The notes under the pieces were generated by a model. That model had not been told where the DNA came from and did not search any database. It worked only from the letters and a program-made list of their open reading frames with translations. A DNA stretch of 64,000 nt from positions 20,717,433 to 20,781,432 of the forward strand of contig NC_064439.1 of assembly GCF_023343835.1 (NCBI RefSeq), in the 5' to 3' direction. The DNA comes from Lagopus muta. Taxonomy: Eukaryota > Chordata > Aves > Galliformes > Phasianidae. The position numbers and the translations under genes are program-made. Shown in pieces: positions 50,413 through 61,677 of this stretch. Positions within the stretch are counted from its first letter, which is position 1; every line of letters begins with the position of its first letter.

Positions 50413-50528
50413 TTAAGAATGCTGGTTTGTCTTTTCATTTAAATGTCTGAAGAAAGCCTTCCCATGTTCATATGTGCTGATCATTATGGCACAAGAAGGA
50501 GCAACTTTAAACAGCCGTGGAGTAATAC
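50413..50528 (-). CDS. SLC25A40: SLC25A40 exon 11 (C-terminus and stop)
   Basis: This exon encodes residues 301-338 and the TAA stop. [20 protein letters not shown] is the conserved helix 6 with the PR and AP elements of the family, followed by EHGKAFF and a variable polar tail. The last 11 residues differ from mammals, as expected for this tail. Confidence 0.96.
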
Positions 50529-51136
50529 CTGCCCAGAAAAGAAAGGAAAGCATTCATTCTCATCTGTTTTCACATTGAATCACTCTAGTGCCATTAAATG
50601 GTCATATTATATTGATTCCACACTATAACACTGTAGCACTGGGATGTTCTTTGTGTCCACGTTTCTCAAAATAGCAGTGTTACTGATGAGAGACATTACC
50701 ACTGTAGGAACATTATGCCCTCACATCTGTCATCTGTGCAGGCTGCCTGACTGAAGCACCTCCTGTTTCTGCCTGCTTCCCACAGAGGTGGAGCAGCCTG
50801 ACCTGCAGGCTGCTGTGCTCCAGGCCAGCAGAGGTGGCTATGGGGGCAGGCTGGGCCCTCCCTGCAGCATCAGTGCAGAGCTGCTGGCATAGGAGGAGCA
50901 GAGGCTGGTGGCCTCTCAGCTGGGACGAGACATTCAAGAAGGCAGGGACACGATTCCCTCTGCATGTGTGCACGTCTGTTACTTTGTCTGTTTCTTTACA
51001 ATCTGTTCTGTGACAGTGACTGTGTGTGTTCACAAAGATGGAAATACATAATTTGTGCATGCTAATATCTAACAATGGCTTGTTAATAATCAAAAAACTT
51101 TAGTGTGATTTTTTAGAAAGATGTCAAAAGATTTAC
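50529..51136 (-). other. SLC25A40: SLC25A40 intron 10 (608 bp)
   Basis: The intron is unusual in holding a GC-richer segment (about 50745-50950) in AT-rich surroundings. The acceptor is TTTTCTGGGCAG. Confidence 0.85.
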
Positions 51137-51217
51137 CAGCAAATAATCCAGCAATCCCTTTTTGAGCAACAATTTTCCTCATAACTGCCCAGGTAGACGC
51201 ACAGTCCCTCTGTGGAT
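51137..51217 (-). CDS. SLC25A40: SLC25A40 exon 10
   Basis: This exon encodes the end of codon 274 to the first base of codon 301. It reads PQRDCASTWAVMRKIVAQKG then IAGLFA, matching the carrier pattern of matrix helix, KG, aromatic. The acceptor is a GAG, less common than CAG or TAG but preceded by a clear pyrimidine-rich tract, and it keeps the length equal to the human protein. The donor is GCTG|GTAAAT. Confidence 0.93.
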
Positions 51218-53417
51218 CTCAAAGTAGTACAACAGAACAGTGAATTAAACAGTACAGACAGTGCCACAGGAAGAAAAAATATTAAAAATCAAATGTTGCT
51301 TTGGATGCAATGATAAGCTTCAATTTATCTTATAATTTAGGTATGTATATATGAAGTTATTTATATAGAATGTTAAATTCATGCAGTATGTAAATTAATA
51401 TTGAAGTTAAAATAGCATGACATAGAAAAAGATCACAGTAATGCCTAGAGTAAATTCTACAGAGACAATATTTGCTACTGGAGTAACTGACATAACTGAA
51501 AATATTGCATAGCTTTCACATGAGCTTATCTCACTCCAGGTCACTTTATACATGCAGCTAAAAGATCGTTTTCAAAAGTGAACTTGTGCTTTATGGTAAG
51601 CTGGATCTAAAGGTAAGTTTTGAGAACTGATATAATGAGTCATAAGAATGAGTGTAATAATTAAGGTAGGACACTTTGCAGATTTTACAAAAGCTTGAAA
51701 AGTCTAAGCTGATGAAAATCATCTCACACCCCCAAACCATATATGTTTGAGAAATGGTGGATCTATGAGATGTAGGCTGCAGGCCCTGGTAGAGATGATT
51801 CAGATACCGCGAGCAACTGCACCAAGAAGCCATCTGCACTGCAGACATGTGCAACTGCTTTAAACAGAGGAGTTTTTTGTGGTACTTCACTTTGCACGTG
51901 CTGTTTTCCTTGATCTGTAATATGGAAGAAGCCAAGATCTTATTTTTTTAGATAAAATTTCATAACATGCATTTATGAGGAACATCCTACAGCATCTGGA
52001 AGCTGTGAAGTATTTTGGCAATAGTAGAGAAACTGTAGATGCGTTGTCAGGATCCAGCTCTGACAACAGCTGCATTTGGAAAGAATGCAACCAATACCAG
52101 TTAGAGATTACCATACTGAAATTTAAAACATATATCTAATTTGTATCAGCCAAATAAATATTAGGCAGCTAGCTGTGATTCAGAGGTGTTCAAAGAGCAA
52201 CAAATTCTTACATTCATCAGTACAAGGGAAGAATCGAAACACAGTACCAATTTGTATTTGACTTCATAAATCTCAAGCAGTTCCGCAGAAGAAACATAAA
52301 TGTCTTTCAAGAATTACAGCAGAAAAAAGATATTTTACCTAAGAGAATGAAACCTTATGCCAAAATGCAATCAGTGTGTTTTCATGATATCTTTCTGGAC
52401 GAGTGCCTTTAAATGAGCTTCTAAACAGAACCTCATTTCTGGTTACTCCATCTTTCTACTCTTATTTCATCTTAAAGCCATGATCCAACTTGTGTTCAGG
52501 TTAATAGAAGTCCCTCACTGATTCCCAGGTAATGGAAAGCTATATTTTCACATACAACTTGAATTGCTCTAAAAACGTAGTGGCGCTCTACTGAACTGAG
52601 AACAAAAAGAAGAAATCCCTTTGTCCTTTAAAATTGATGGGGTAATTACTGACATGCCCTCAAAAATCAATTCTTTGAAATCACACACCAAAAAAATGGT
52701 TAAAAATACATAACTTGAGCAAAGGAAGCACTTTTTCTGCAGCTTAAACTCCAGCAAAAAACCAATATTGTTATTAAATAAAATGTGTTAAGAGTTACAC
52801 GGCTGTTTTTATTTTCTAGTATCAACTGGTAGTGAATGTGCAAACGTTTTTTCACGTGATTTTCATCAACTGAAAAGACTTTTTCAATAGAACCCAGTTC
52901 ACATGCGTGTTTTATAAGAGCTGAAATATTTCCCCATTCACATAGGAACGTCTGTAAGTTGGCAGTCAGTCTGCCTTACTGTAATAGTTCTGGATTTTCT
53001 GTTTGTAATTTTTATCACATATTACTATGAGTTGTACTTTGCTCACACCTTTTCCCTCTGTGTCATTTATGAGATACTGTTTTTATCCTAGGAGATCAGT
53101 ATTGTTGTACAAAGTGTTCCAATGTGGAAAAGACAAAAATGCTTAGTGATATCATAGAGAAACTGAAGAGATGAATATTTAAAGTGCCTATCAAAAATCC
53201 ATATACCTAAGCATTATGTCTTTTGGGTTCTGTTTTTTAAATGGCGGCTAGAAGAATCAGCTTCACTGCATTTATTAAACATGTGGATTATTATTAAACA
53301 GTTCTGCAGGAATTGCTGAGCAATTCAATCTTAAGGGAATTCTGAGTGTTCAACAGCAGACATGGTTAGCAGACAGGCTAAAAACAGCTGTTTACAACGT
53401 TGTGACCTGCAACTTAC
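51218..53417 (-). other. SLC25A40: SLC25A40 intron 9 (2.2 kb)
   Basis: AT-rich, with no recognised repeat or exon. The donor is GTAAGT and the acceptor CTACTTTGAG. Confidence 0.85.
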
Positions 53418-53499
53418 TTTGTAAAGTCTCACTCTCCCAAATTTCAGTCTGCCTCTGTGTTTTCACTACGTCAAATGGCAGAGTCACAACAGCTGCAAT
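53418..53499 (-). CDS. SLC25A40: SLC25A40 exon 9 (third carrier signature)
   Basis: This exon encodes residues 247-273 plus one base. IAAVVTLPFDVVKTQRQTEI contains the third carrier motif PFDVVKTQ, whose last position is Gln instead of a basic residue; human SLC25A40 has the same as I recall. The donor is CAAA|GTAAGT. Confidence 0.96.
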
Positions 53500-53773
53500 C
53501 TATTAGGAAAAATCAAACCACAGTTCTACTGTTAGATTACCAACAAGTAAAAAGTCATTTTTTTACATTAAGCTGCACACAACTTAAAATTAGCTTAGTT
53601 ATTCCAAGCACATGATTATCTTGTAGGTCCTTTCCAACCCTGAGATGCTATGGTTCTATCATTCTATGATCATTTCTGAGAGAATCATGTAAAGCCACTT
53701 CACTTGTAAGTAGATAAATAGTTGGTTAGTGACGATAATAAGAGTAGCAGTAGAAACAAAAATGTGTACTTAC
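53500..53773 (-). other. SLC25A40: SLC25A40 intron 8 (274 bp)
   Basis: A short intron that contains a CR1 3' end (about 53615-53671) between donor GTAAGT and acceptor CCTAATAG. The repeat makes up a fifth of the intron. Confidence 0.9.
53615..53671 (+). repeat. CR1 3'-terminal fragment
   Basis: GTAGGTCCTTTCCAACCCTG followed by ATGGTTCTATCATTCTATGA is the short 3' terminus of CR1, within the 274-bp SLC25A40 intron 8. Confidence 0.82.
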
Positions 53774-53883
53774 ACAGCCTGATGCTGCTCCTGCAGTAAA
53801 AGCAATCCAAAAGGTTGGTTCACGTACACCTGCACTCTTGCACATCATCTTCTTGAAACGTTCATAATTATACCAGTACACTG
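53774..53883 (-). CDS. SLC25A40: SLC25A40 exon 8 (helices 4-5)
   Basis: This exon encodes residues 210-246. AVYWYNYERFKKMMCKSAGV is followed by REPTFWIAFTAGAASGC. The acceptor reads CCACAG|CAG, a NAGNAG pair; the second AG would drop Ala210. The donor is TGT|GTAAGT. Confidence 0.96.
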
Positions 53884-56682
53884 CTGTGGTCATAAAAAGC
53901 AAATCCAAAAGAAACAAACCTTGTACTACAACACATTTGTATTTCGGTTCAACTTTTTTATCAGTGACAGACGTAAGAACTCTACAGCAGTAATAGAACC
54001 AAAGAGAAACCAAATTTGAAAGGAAACCAGAATTGTTCTCTTTGACAGCCCATCCAGTTCACCTTATCTCCATACACATATTCCAAATTTCATGATATAA
54101 ATTAGCCAAATCATTTTGTCATTCCCATAAAGTATCTCCTATCTTAAGACAATCTAACATAAACATTACAAAACTCATAGAACAGATTATTTTAATGTGA
54201 TATTCTATAAATCAAAATTGAAATTTCTAATTATTTTCCATGTTTCCAGGGATATTTCATATATTTCATAAATCTTGGTAAAAACAGAAGTGTGTTTCAT
54301 AGAAGATGAGAAGTTCCTCAAGCCTGTCTCATGTTCTTTTGGACCATACTATATAACATTTAATTCTGACACAACCAAGAAATATGGCTTTGCTCTCTGG
54401 AATTACTGAGGAAAGACTTGCCTTCCACAGTCGTCACAGAGGCTTTCTGAGGAAAAACTTTCAGAAGTAACATCTATTTTTGTTCTCTTCTGCTGCAATA
54501 AGCTGCACTCTTTCTACTTTAATAAATTTTAGTTAGAATGCAGAAGTTACTGAGCTGAGTTATGGAGTGCTTCCTTGTGCAGTTGGTTGAATACATACTG
54601 CAAATGAGAGGTGTGCACCCTAAAAGATACCTGTGACTCATTCAGCACTGAGTTCTGCATCGTGTGGCAGTGGAGAAATATCAAAGTATTTTCTTGCTGT
54701 GGAAACCAAGCTTCCAGTAGTTTGCAAAAGTAAATTAGGCTGTATGTCTGAGATTGGGAAAACTTACTATTGAAATACATGTAACCCTAATTTAGTATAG
54801 ATTATCTAAATCCAAACTTAGAGCACGTGCAAGACTCCATTCCCTCCGTACATTTCACATGTATGTTCTCTGCAACATTGCTTGATAACTCAACCGCTAC
54901 TGTTAATCCAGCTCTTGTGCTTCTATCAGACACTCACACCTTGAGTTTTGTGCAAGTCAGCTTGCTGTCCAAGGAACACTGTGGAAGCTATCATTCACAC
55001 CTGGGTTAACACAGTGGGACTCTATGCTGTGCTGCTAACACTGTCATTCTGTGCTACTTGAGAGTTCTCAGGGAGCAGCTGCTTTCTTAATACAAACTGT
55101 TGCACTGACTTTAATTCCTCTAGAGAAAGCTAACTGCAGCGAAGGTGAGGACTGCTGTAAAAACACCAGAACCCACGATGCTGTAGGTGTATCATTCAAA
55201 GAGAAGGTAATAAAGGAGCACATCTTAACTGCAGAGTATTTATAAGGAAAAATATTCAGAAAACACATTCTGAAACATTAATCAAGATTAAATACTCATC
55301 ATTTATATCATCAGCTTCGAGGCTTGGATACAAGAATGTGAAAAGAGTAGAGAGCACACACATCACCTTGGTTCCCTCCCCTTTGTGCACTCTCATACCA
55401 AACTGATCATTCCACTCTGTTAAAAGCATCAGAGGGAAAGACAACTGGCTCCTGCCATGTCTCTACAGACAAACATCAGTAGTAGAGCAAGAGTTTCTAC
55501 TTGTAATCAGACAACAAGAATGAGAAGAAGAATTTTAGAATCCTTTTTGAAGCTCTAAGAGAAAAATGCATTTGGCAGAGAGAGAAAATGAGCGAATTGC
55601 AAATAAATATTGGACAGGAAGCCCTTCAAGCAAAAGATGAATTTTGAATACTGTTCTCTTAGTCTTAAAGAAAGTGTTCACACGTTCAGAAGCCTTCCTT
55701 ATCATGTAATGTGAAATTAAGTCTCATCAAGGAACAGCATATCCTTAAGAAGGAAATGCAGCATAAGTACTTTGTTTAAACATCTGCCAGTAGCAAAGCA
55801 AAAGCAAAAGAGTATTATTCATACTGAAAACAAAACACCTGAAATAGCAGTTATGTAAGTTAGCAGAACTAAGTGCAGCTCTAAGGTAAATATCTGAAAA
55901 TGGGTTTGAAGCATTTCTCTGGACCAACACAAGGTGTTTAAAGGCGTGATTCCTGATACCATCCAAAGGACAGAGACAGCTTTGAGAACAACTACTGCCT
56001 GGTTATTCCCAAGTGCCCTGACAATGAAGGGCCTCAAAGAGACATGGGTTTTTAACCACTGGCATTACTAAGTTGGAACACTGTCCTTCAGCACTCTTGC
56101 CCAATTATTTCCAAATGCAGAGACAGCAGAGCTTTAACAGAATGGGAGAACACGTGATCTCCTTTGTCCCAGTTATCTTGCAGTATAGCACTGGGTCAGA
56201 CTTTTCCTGTAGACTTTCAGCTTTGAAGCTGCACTGCGAAGTGGTGCTCTAGTTTCATCTTTTCTGAACAGTTACACAAACTCATTCATCTTGCTAGCAA
56301 AAATGCCTGAAGACACTCACTACTGTGTTGCCCTGTCTTTGTACATTTTTTCAAGATCAAGCATCAGAGCACAAATACAGAATGTCCCTCTATAAGGAAA
56401 TAGCCAGTGTACCTATTGTAGAGAACATTTCCTACAAAAGCCTTAAAGACACACATTATGTAAGATGAAACAGTCTGAACACAGGGAAAGGGAAAAGTAA
56501 CACTGAACACAATCTGGCATCCATAAACAAAATTACAGACAAACACTCAAAAGAGAAAAGGTAAATCTATTCTTAAAGCTAATCGTTTTTGTAAAATAAC
56601 ATAAAGATACAAAAACTATGCAGAAGAATCATGAAAAAACGTATCTTACACGACGCAGACTTTCATCTGAAACAAACCCCAC
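53884..56682 (-). other. SLC25A40: SLC25A40 intron 7 (2.8 kb)
   Basis: The donor is GTGGGG, and the acceptor is a tandem CAGCAG. AT-rich, with no CR1 copy or exon recognised. Confidence 0.85.
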
Positions 56683-56856
56683 CTGAGAAAGGCACATCTC
56701 TCAGAACAGTAGTGCTCCAGCCTCTCCACAGGGAAAGCCACCCTTCTCTGGCCACTTTACTCCTGATGCTCAAGTGCAGTTGCTTGTAGGACAAGGTGTG
56801 ATACTGCATTCTAGTTCTGATCAGCTCCAAGGGACTCACTACAGTCACTGAACCAA
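56683..56856 (-). CDS. SLC25A40: SLC25A40 exon 7 (second carrier signature)
   Basis: The largest coding exon, residues 152-209 plus one base. It contains [17 protein letters not shown], the second carrier motif (PLELIRTR), then [10 protein letters not shown], the family-typical matrix-helix element, and ends [10 protein letters not shown]. The acceptor is ATTTTCAG and the donor TCAG|GTGGGG. Confidence 0.97.
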
Positions 56857-57810
56857 CTGAAAATGAGAAAAATGTGGGGTTTTTAAAAAAATCAAGATTT
56901 ACAAGTAACATTTCCTGAACATTAGAAGTTAAGTCTCACGTTGCCTTACATATTTGATGAAAAGAACCATAGAATGTCTCGGGTTGGAAGGGACCTTAAG
57001 GACATGTAGTTCCACCTCCCCAGCCATGAGCATGGACACCTTTCCTATATCAGGCTGCCCAGGATCCCATCCAACCTGGCCTTGAATACTTCCAGGGATG
57101 GGGCATCCACAGCCTCTCTAGACAACTTGTTCCAGTGCTTCCCCATTCTCATGGTGAAGATTTTCTTCCTAATATCTAACCTAAATCTACCTTCTTTTAG
57201 TTTAAAGCTGTTACTCCTCCCTGTCCTACCACTACACTCCCTGATAGAGTCCCCCACCAGCTTTCTTGCTGGCTCCTTTTAAGTCCTGAAATGCCACAAT
57301 GAAGTCTCCGCAGACCCTCTTCTTCTTTTTCAGATTGAACAAGCTCAGCTCCCTCAGCTTTTCTTCACAAGAGAGGTGCCCCAACCTTCTCATCAGCTCC
57401 GTGGCCTCCTCTGGACACAGTCAACAGCTCAACATCTTTCTTGTGCTGGGGATCTCAGGCCTGGACACAGTACTCCGGGTGGGACTCCACAAGGGCAGAA
57501 CAGAGGTGGACAATCACCTCCTTCAATCACTGGCCACACTTCTTTTGATGCAGCCCAGGATAATGTGACAGCCAAAATAAATCACATCAGTCCAAGTAAG
57601 AGAGTTATATTACTGAAGAAATGGTGGGAAAATATAGGATTCCTTCCTATGCCCAGCTCCATGTAATATTACCCATTTTTAAAGCCACAACAAATTTGCT
57701 GAAAAAAGAGAAGAATGAGGGGAGAGAGAGAGGAGAGGAAAAGCAGAAGAAATGAAAACAGAATACAGATGTTGCATTTCATTTTTTTCTCTAAACATGA
57801 GACAACTTAC
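56857..57810 (-). other. SLC25A40: SLC25A40 intron 6 (954 bp), largely CR1
   Basis: Most of this intron is one CR1 copy (56966-57570) whose sense strand is the minus strand, the same as the gene. A purine-rich GA tract lies near 57702-57757. The GT-AG borders are intact. Confidence 0.9.
56966..57570 (-). repeat. CR1 copy, about 605 bp
   Basis: The best-preserved CR1 copy here. Plus-strand landmarks are GGGTTGGAAGGGACCTTAAG, AGGCTGCCCAGGATCCCATC, GAATACTTCCAGGGATGGGG and TTTTGATGCAGCCCAGGATA. It is 5'-truncated, as usual for CR1, and fills most of SLC25A40 intron 6. Confidence 0.95.
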
Positions 57811-57935
57811 ATCTGCTTAAGGAACCTGCAACAAGTGGAATGTGGTCATTATCCTCTCCTAGTCTAGACCTCAGAGCTTCACTCAGTTTTTCATAGCAGG
57901 TAAAATAGATTATTGTGGTAGGAAGGGCCATTATT
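57811..57935 (-). CDS. SLC25A40: SLC25A40 exon 6 (helix 2)
   Basis: This exon encodes the end of codon 110 through the first base of codon 152. IMALPTTIIYFTCYEKLSEA is transmembrane helix 2, and HIPLVAGSLSR leads into helix 3. The donor is AGAT|GTAAGT. Confidence 0.97.
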
Positions 57936-58355
57936 CTAAAATATAAGAGAGGGAATCTGAATTAGTGCAAGGAAAGCAGGAGAATGAAGTCAGCCATCTT
58001 GTATGGATATTTTGCTTAAGTAAGGAAACTGTGTTGGATCTTGCAGGTTATTAGTAACAATCTAGACCAGCAAATATCACAGACTAACATTCTCAAACAA
58101 TTAACACAGATCCTGTGATTTGCTGATGCTACCAATGGGGAAGTTACAGTACACAGGATACGTCTTCTAAAGGCAAAATGAAAAGTTAGATGTCCCTGAT
58201 TATATAGTGAGAATATACCAAAAAGGTTGCAAGTTCTGGTGGGAAAGATACCACTCCAAAATGTTTCTGATCAAGCTGATGACACCATTATCTGTAACTT
58301 CAGATGCAGAGAATTTTTTAAAATCACTTATTTGTCTAAAAATGAAATTACTTAC
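57936..58355 (-). other. SLC25A40: SLC25A40 intron 5 (420 bp)
   Basis: A short intron with donor GTAAGT and acceptor TATTTTAG. Nothing notable inside. Confidence 0.9.
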
Positions 58356-58423
58356 AGTGTTGGGGAAAGTCCATTCCAGAGGGATTTAATTCCCTCTATT
58401 TGAATAATTTTCACAAAAGCATC
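58356..58423 (-). CDS. SLC25A40: SLC25A40 exon 5
   Basis: A 68-nt exon encoding residues 88-109 plus two bases. DAFVKIIQIEGIKSLWNGLS follows the carrier pattern of a matrix helix, EG, then aromatic/G, ahead of helix 2. The acceptor is ATTTTTAG and the donor ACACT|GTAAGT. Confidence 0.97.
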
Positions 58424-59842
58424 CTAAAAATATAACCAGGCAAAGAGCAATAATTAGCTGCAAAGCTTTTCTTTAGGAGTGTGTTTCTAAAACAGCTTAT
58501 GTTTTGTAATTGCTTATGATAGCCATCAAGTTCAATGATACAAGTAGTTCCTCTGAGATGAGCAGGAATATTTGTGCTTGAAATTAACTATACTCTTCCA
58601 TCTTTGCAGGGCCAAACTAGTAAGTTTTTCTTGGTAACTGACAGCCCTGTGAATAAGTTGTCTTCAGAACAAATACAGCGGCCACAGCAGCCAATCTTCC
58701 CCAAAACTAATGAGTACAATCTTATTTTAGTAAAGAACAAAGTTTCTAGGCATGAAATAGCAATTCACTCTTGATTCTTTGATACATTATTTTCCTGAAA
58801 AGTGACAAGATATCAGCAAATTGTATACGATATATGATATATTTGGAAGCTTACAACTTATCACAGCTGTCCATACATTTCCCAGGCCACTGACAGCAGA
58901 GGAACACTGAGCCTTGGTGGCCATTGAATTGAAAACATCTTCAAGAGATAAATTCCCTAATATTAGGGAACTTATTTTTCTTAATCTTTTGGGAGGAAGA
59001 GGCTGAAATTTGACAGATTAGAATACGGACAAGATCAGGCTTTACTACAGGGCCTCAGAAGATAATGAACCTGACAGGTTACAAAAAGGGCTGGCACTAA
59101 CATTTTGTTTTCTTCAAGCTTCTTTTCTATTTGTTAGTTCTGGACATGTTCATAACGCTGAATCAAGAAATCTACAGTCCAGGAAGGTACAGATCAATGA
59201 CAGGAGAAAGGATGCAACAAAATCCAGCGTCTGAGCAGCAAATGCATGTATTTTACTAATGGTCTGGGCAAACATATCAGAACATTTGAATGGTTCTAGC
59301 ATGGGCAAACTACCTCGTCTACTACATTTTTCTCTACTGCACTGTTTTATGAAAGGAAATCTGATGACATGATAGTTATTCTTCTTCATGAATTATCTTG
59401 TTATTGCAGAAATGGGCAGGGCATGATGTCAGTTAGGAAACTAAGAGATTTCCTAAAAATTATATGGTAAAGTTAATTGAAATATTCAGACAAGTTATTA
59501 ATTTCAATAAAATTTGGTCATGGTAAAAGGAGCTACTTCATGAACACTTCATTCTTCTCAAATACTGAATTCTGAAAAATCCTTGATCATGTGTGTAATA
59601 TAATAGCAGTCCAACAAGAAGCTGTGCAGCTGCTCTCTCACTCATTTTACCACAGGAATTTGCATTCTCAGCTAGAAAGAAGGCATCATTAATCACTACC
59701 TAAACTACACTGTGTAACCACATGAATACCCTCTCAAACAACAGCAAAAACTTAAATAAATAGATAAATTTTAAAAATGTGCAGTATGCCATTTAAAAAT
59801 GTTTAAAATGTAGACTTTCATGTAAATATGAAATGTCCTTAC
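58424..59842 (-). other. SLC25A40: SLC25A40 intron 4 (1.4 kb)
   Basis: The donor is GTAAGG and the acceptor ATTTTTAG. AT-rich, with no repeat or exon that I recognise. Confidence 0.85.
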
Positions 59843-59949
59843 CAAAGTCCCTTTGAAATGCCCTTTTCTCTTATAGCATGCCTTGCCATCTCCATTCTCA
59901 CAAACACACGTATGATCCATCTGGCCATTGGAGTATACAAAGCATTTTC
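59843..59949 (-). CDS. SLC25A40: SLC25A40 exon 4 (matrix loop with four cysteines)
   Basis: This exon encodes residues 52-87. [20 protein letters not shown] is followed by [16 protein letters not shown]. The long loop between helix 1 and the first matrix helix distinguishes the SLC25A39/A40 branch from most carriers. It carries Cys54, Cys66, Cys68 and Cys76. In SLC25A39 this loop controls iron-sensitive protein stability. The exon ends at TTG|GTAAGG. Confidence 0.97.
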
Positions 59950-61133
59950 CTAATAAACAGTGTATAGAAGTATTAATTAAAAAGTATTAATGCGTTTTGA
60001 AATGATTGTTTTTACTCTGCAGCAATTCCAAATTGGATATAGTGGTGAGACAGATTTATTTCTGGTTAGAAAAATAGAGACAAAGTAGCTTTGAAAAGTC
60101 AATATCAACAGAGCGGGTGGAAGGAAAAAGAAAACAAAGGTGTCCCTCGCAGTGCCAAGGAAAGGAAATTGCCCTCACGGGCTCAGGGGGACAAACTGTG
60201 TAGCAGTGCCACCTGCTGAAGAATAAAAGACAACGACACAAGTCCTGAGTCACTTTTGTGCTTTCTGAACATCCTTCTGACTTTCAAATCTCTTACTGAG
60301 CTTTCCCTGCATCCGTGCTATGGATGGAGCTACTACATCTTAGGCAAATCTATATTCGCACTTGATCATTGTCTCTAATTTTATTTCTTCTACATTATGT
60401 ACTTTGAATCTGCTAGATAAAATTCTGCTGCCAGTACAAAAACACACTGAGTCCCACATTACATTTTCACACTTTTGAAGAGTTTACAATTTACTAAAGT
60501 ACCAACCACAAGCGTTTTCCTTTTTTTAATTTATGGCAACTGTTACTGCAAATACTTATCTCCACATACAAGAAACTTCTACAGCAGCCATCTCTTTTTC
60601 TTTTAAATCTCATTTATTAATGACAACTAAATAGTTAAGTCTTTGAGCACAGAATGTATTAATCTATTTAGAACCCAGGTGACAAGACTTAGATAAAACT
60701 TTTACTACTCATTTTCAAAAGTTTTTGGATTCTGGAGGAGAGGGACTTTGACATAACACAGTGATCACATAAGCCCTTTATCAAAATATTTAGTAATGTA
60801 TTAATAGCTTTTTTTTTTTTTTACTCAATTGAGTAATATTTGTACATTCTTCCATACTGAGAAAGAGATCATACAGCCTACTTTACATTAAATTGATTCA
60901 TAAGATTTTTTTTCCATTGTATCTATTCAGTAGCACATCTTTTCTTTAGCAATTTTAGTATGTGTACATATGTATATATATATATATTTTTTTTCCCAGC
61001 TCACTGACTGAGGAAACAAACTTAGCTACTGAGAAACAAAGAAAGCCATTGTGCTACTCAGCACTGTGACAATTACCGGCTAAGTGTGACAGCAAAGAGC
61101 AAAGTGCGCCCTCAACTGCAGAACATTGCTTAC
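59950..61133 (-). other. SLC25A40: SLC25A40 intron 3 (1.2 kb)
   Basis: An AT-rich intron with a 14-T run (60809-60822), a perfect 16-bp palindrome next to it (60821-60836) and a TA/T-rich simple repeat near 60961-60997. No exon was seen. Confidence 0.85.
60961..60997. repeat. TA/T-rich simple repeat
   Basis: A TGTACATATG and TATATATATA tract followed by a run of T, in SLC25A40 intron 3. Confidence 0.85.
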
Positions 61134-61193
61134 CTTTGGGGAACGGATTGCTTTGGGCTTGCAGTCGAGTTTTGACAACATCAAGAGGAGTTA
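61134..61193 (-). CDS. SLC25A40: SLC25A40 exon 3 (first carrier signature)
   Basis: A 60-nt exon encoding residues 32-51 plus one base. It reads VTPLDVVKTRLQAQSNPFPK and contains the first PxDxx[KR]x[KR] carrier motif at the matrix end of helix 1. The acceptor is ATTTTAG and the donor AAAG|GTAAGC. Confidence 0.97.
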
Positions 61194-61654
61194 CTAAAAT
61201 GAAGCAAAGTAGTCATTTAGAAACACATCACAACCTGAAAATGTAGAAGTGTGCACATAAATTCATCAGGAACTTTTACAACTTGTTTTTCGGGGATGGG
61301 GGATAGGGAAAAAGAATGAGAACTATTTTACAACGTAATCAGCCAGAGGGGGAAAGCAAGCAAACAATGACCACCACCCAAACCAACCCAACCTATACAT
61401 CCCCTATATGTCATTTCTAACTTAGCAACAGTTGAACAAAGAACTGCTTGGGATAAACAAAGCTCACAAAAAAACACATTGTGCCAACTTGTATGAAATT
61501 GTTAAAAGCTGTGCTACTCCTCTCTGGCTGCTAACTTTTTACAATGGCAAACCAGAGAACTTCAGATTTTGTCCTCAAGCATGTAAAAAACCACAGCATT
61601 TTCTATGCATTTATTCTTTTTTATTAAACTAATCTACATAGTGATGTTCAAAAG

Positions 61655-61677
61655 AAAACAAACAAACAAACAAACTT
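61655..61677 (+). repeat. AAAC microsatellite
   Basis: About five AAAC units in SLC25A40 intron 2. Confidence 0.85.

Noticed and set aside
56966-57666. Open frames on both strands between SLC25A40 exons 6 and 7
   Set aside because: They fall in or run out of the CR1 copy; it is 5'-truncated and its coding part is decayed.
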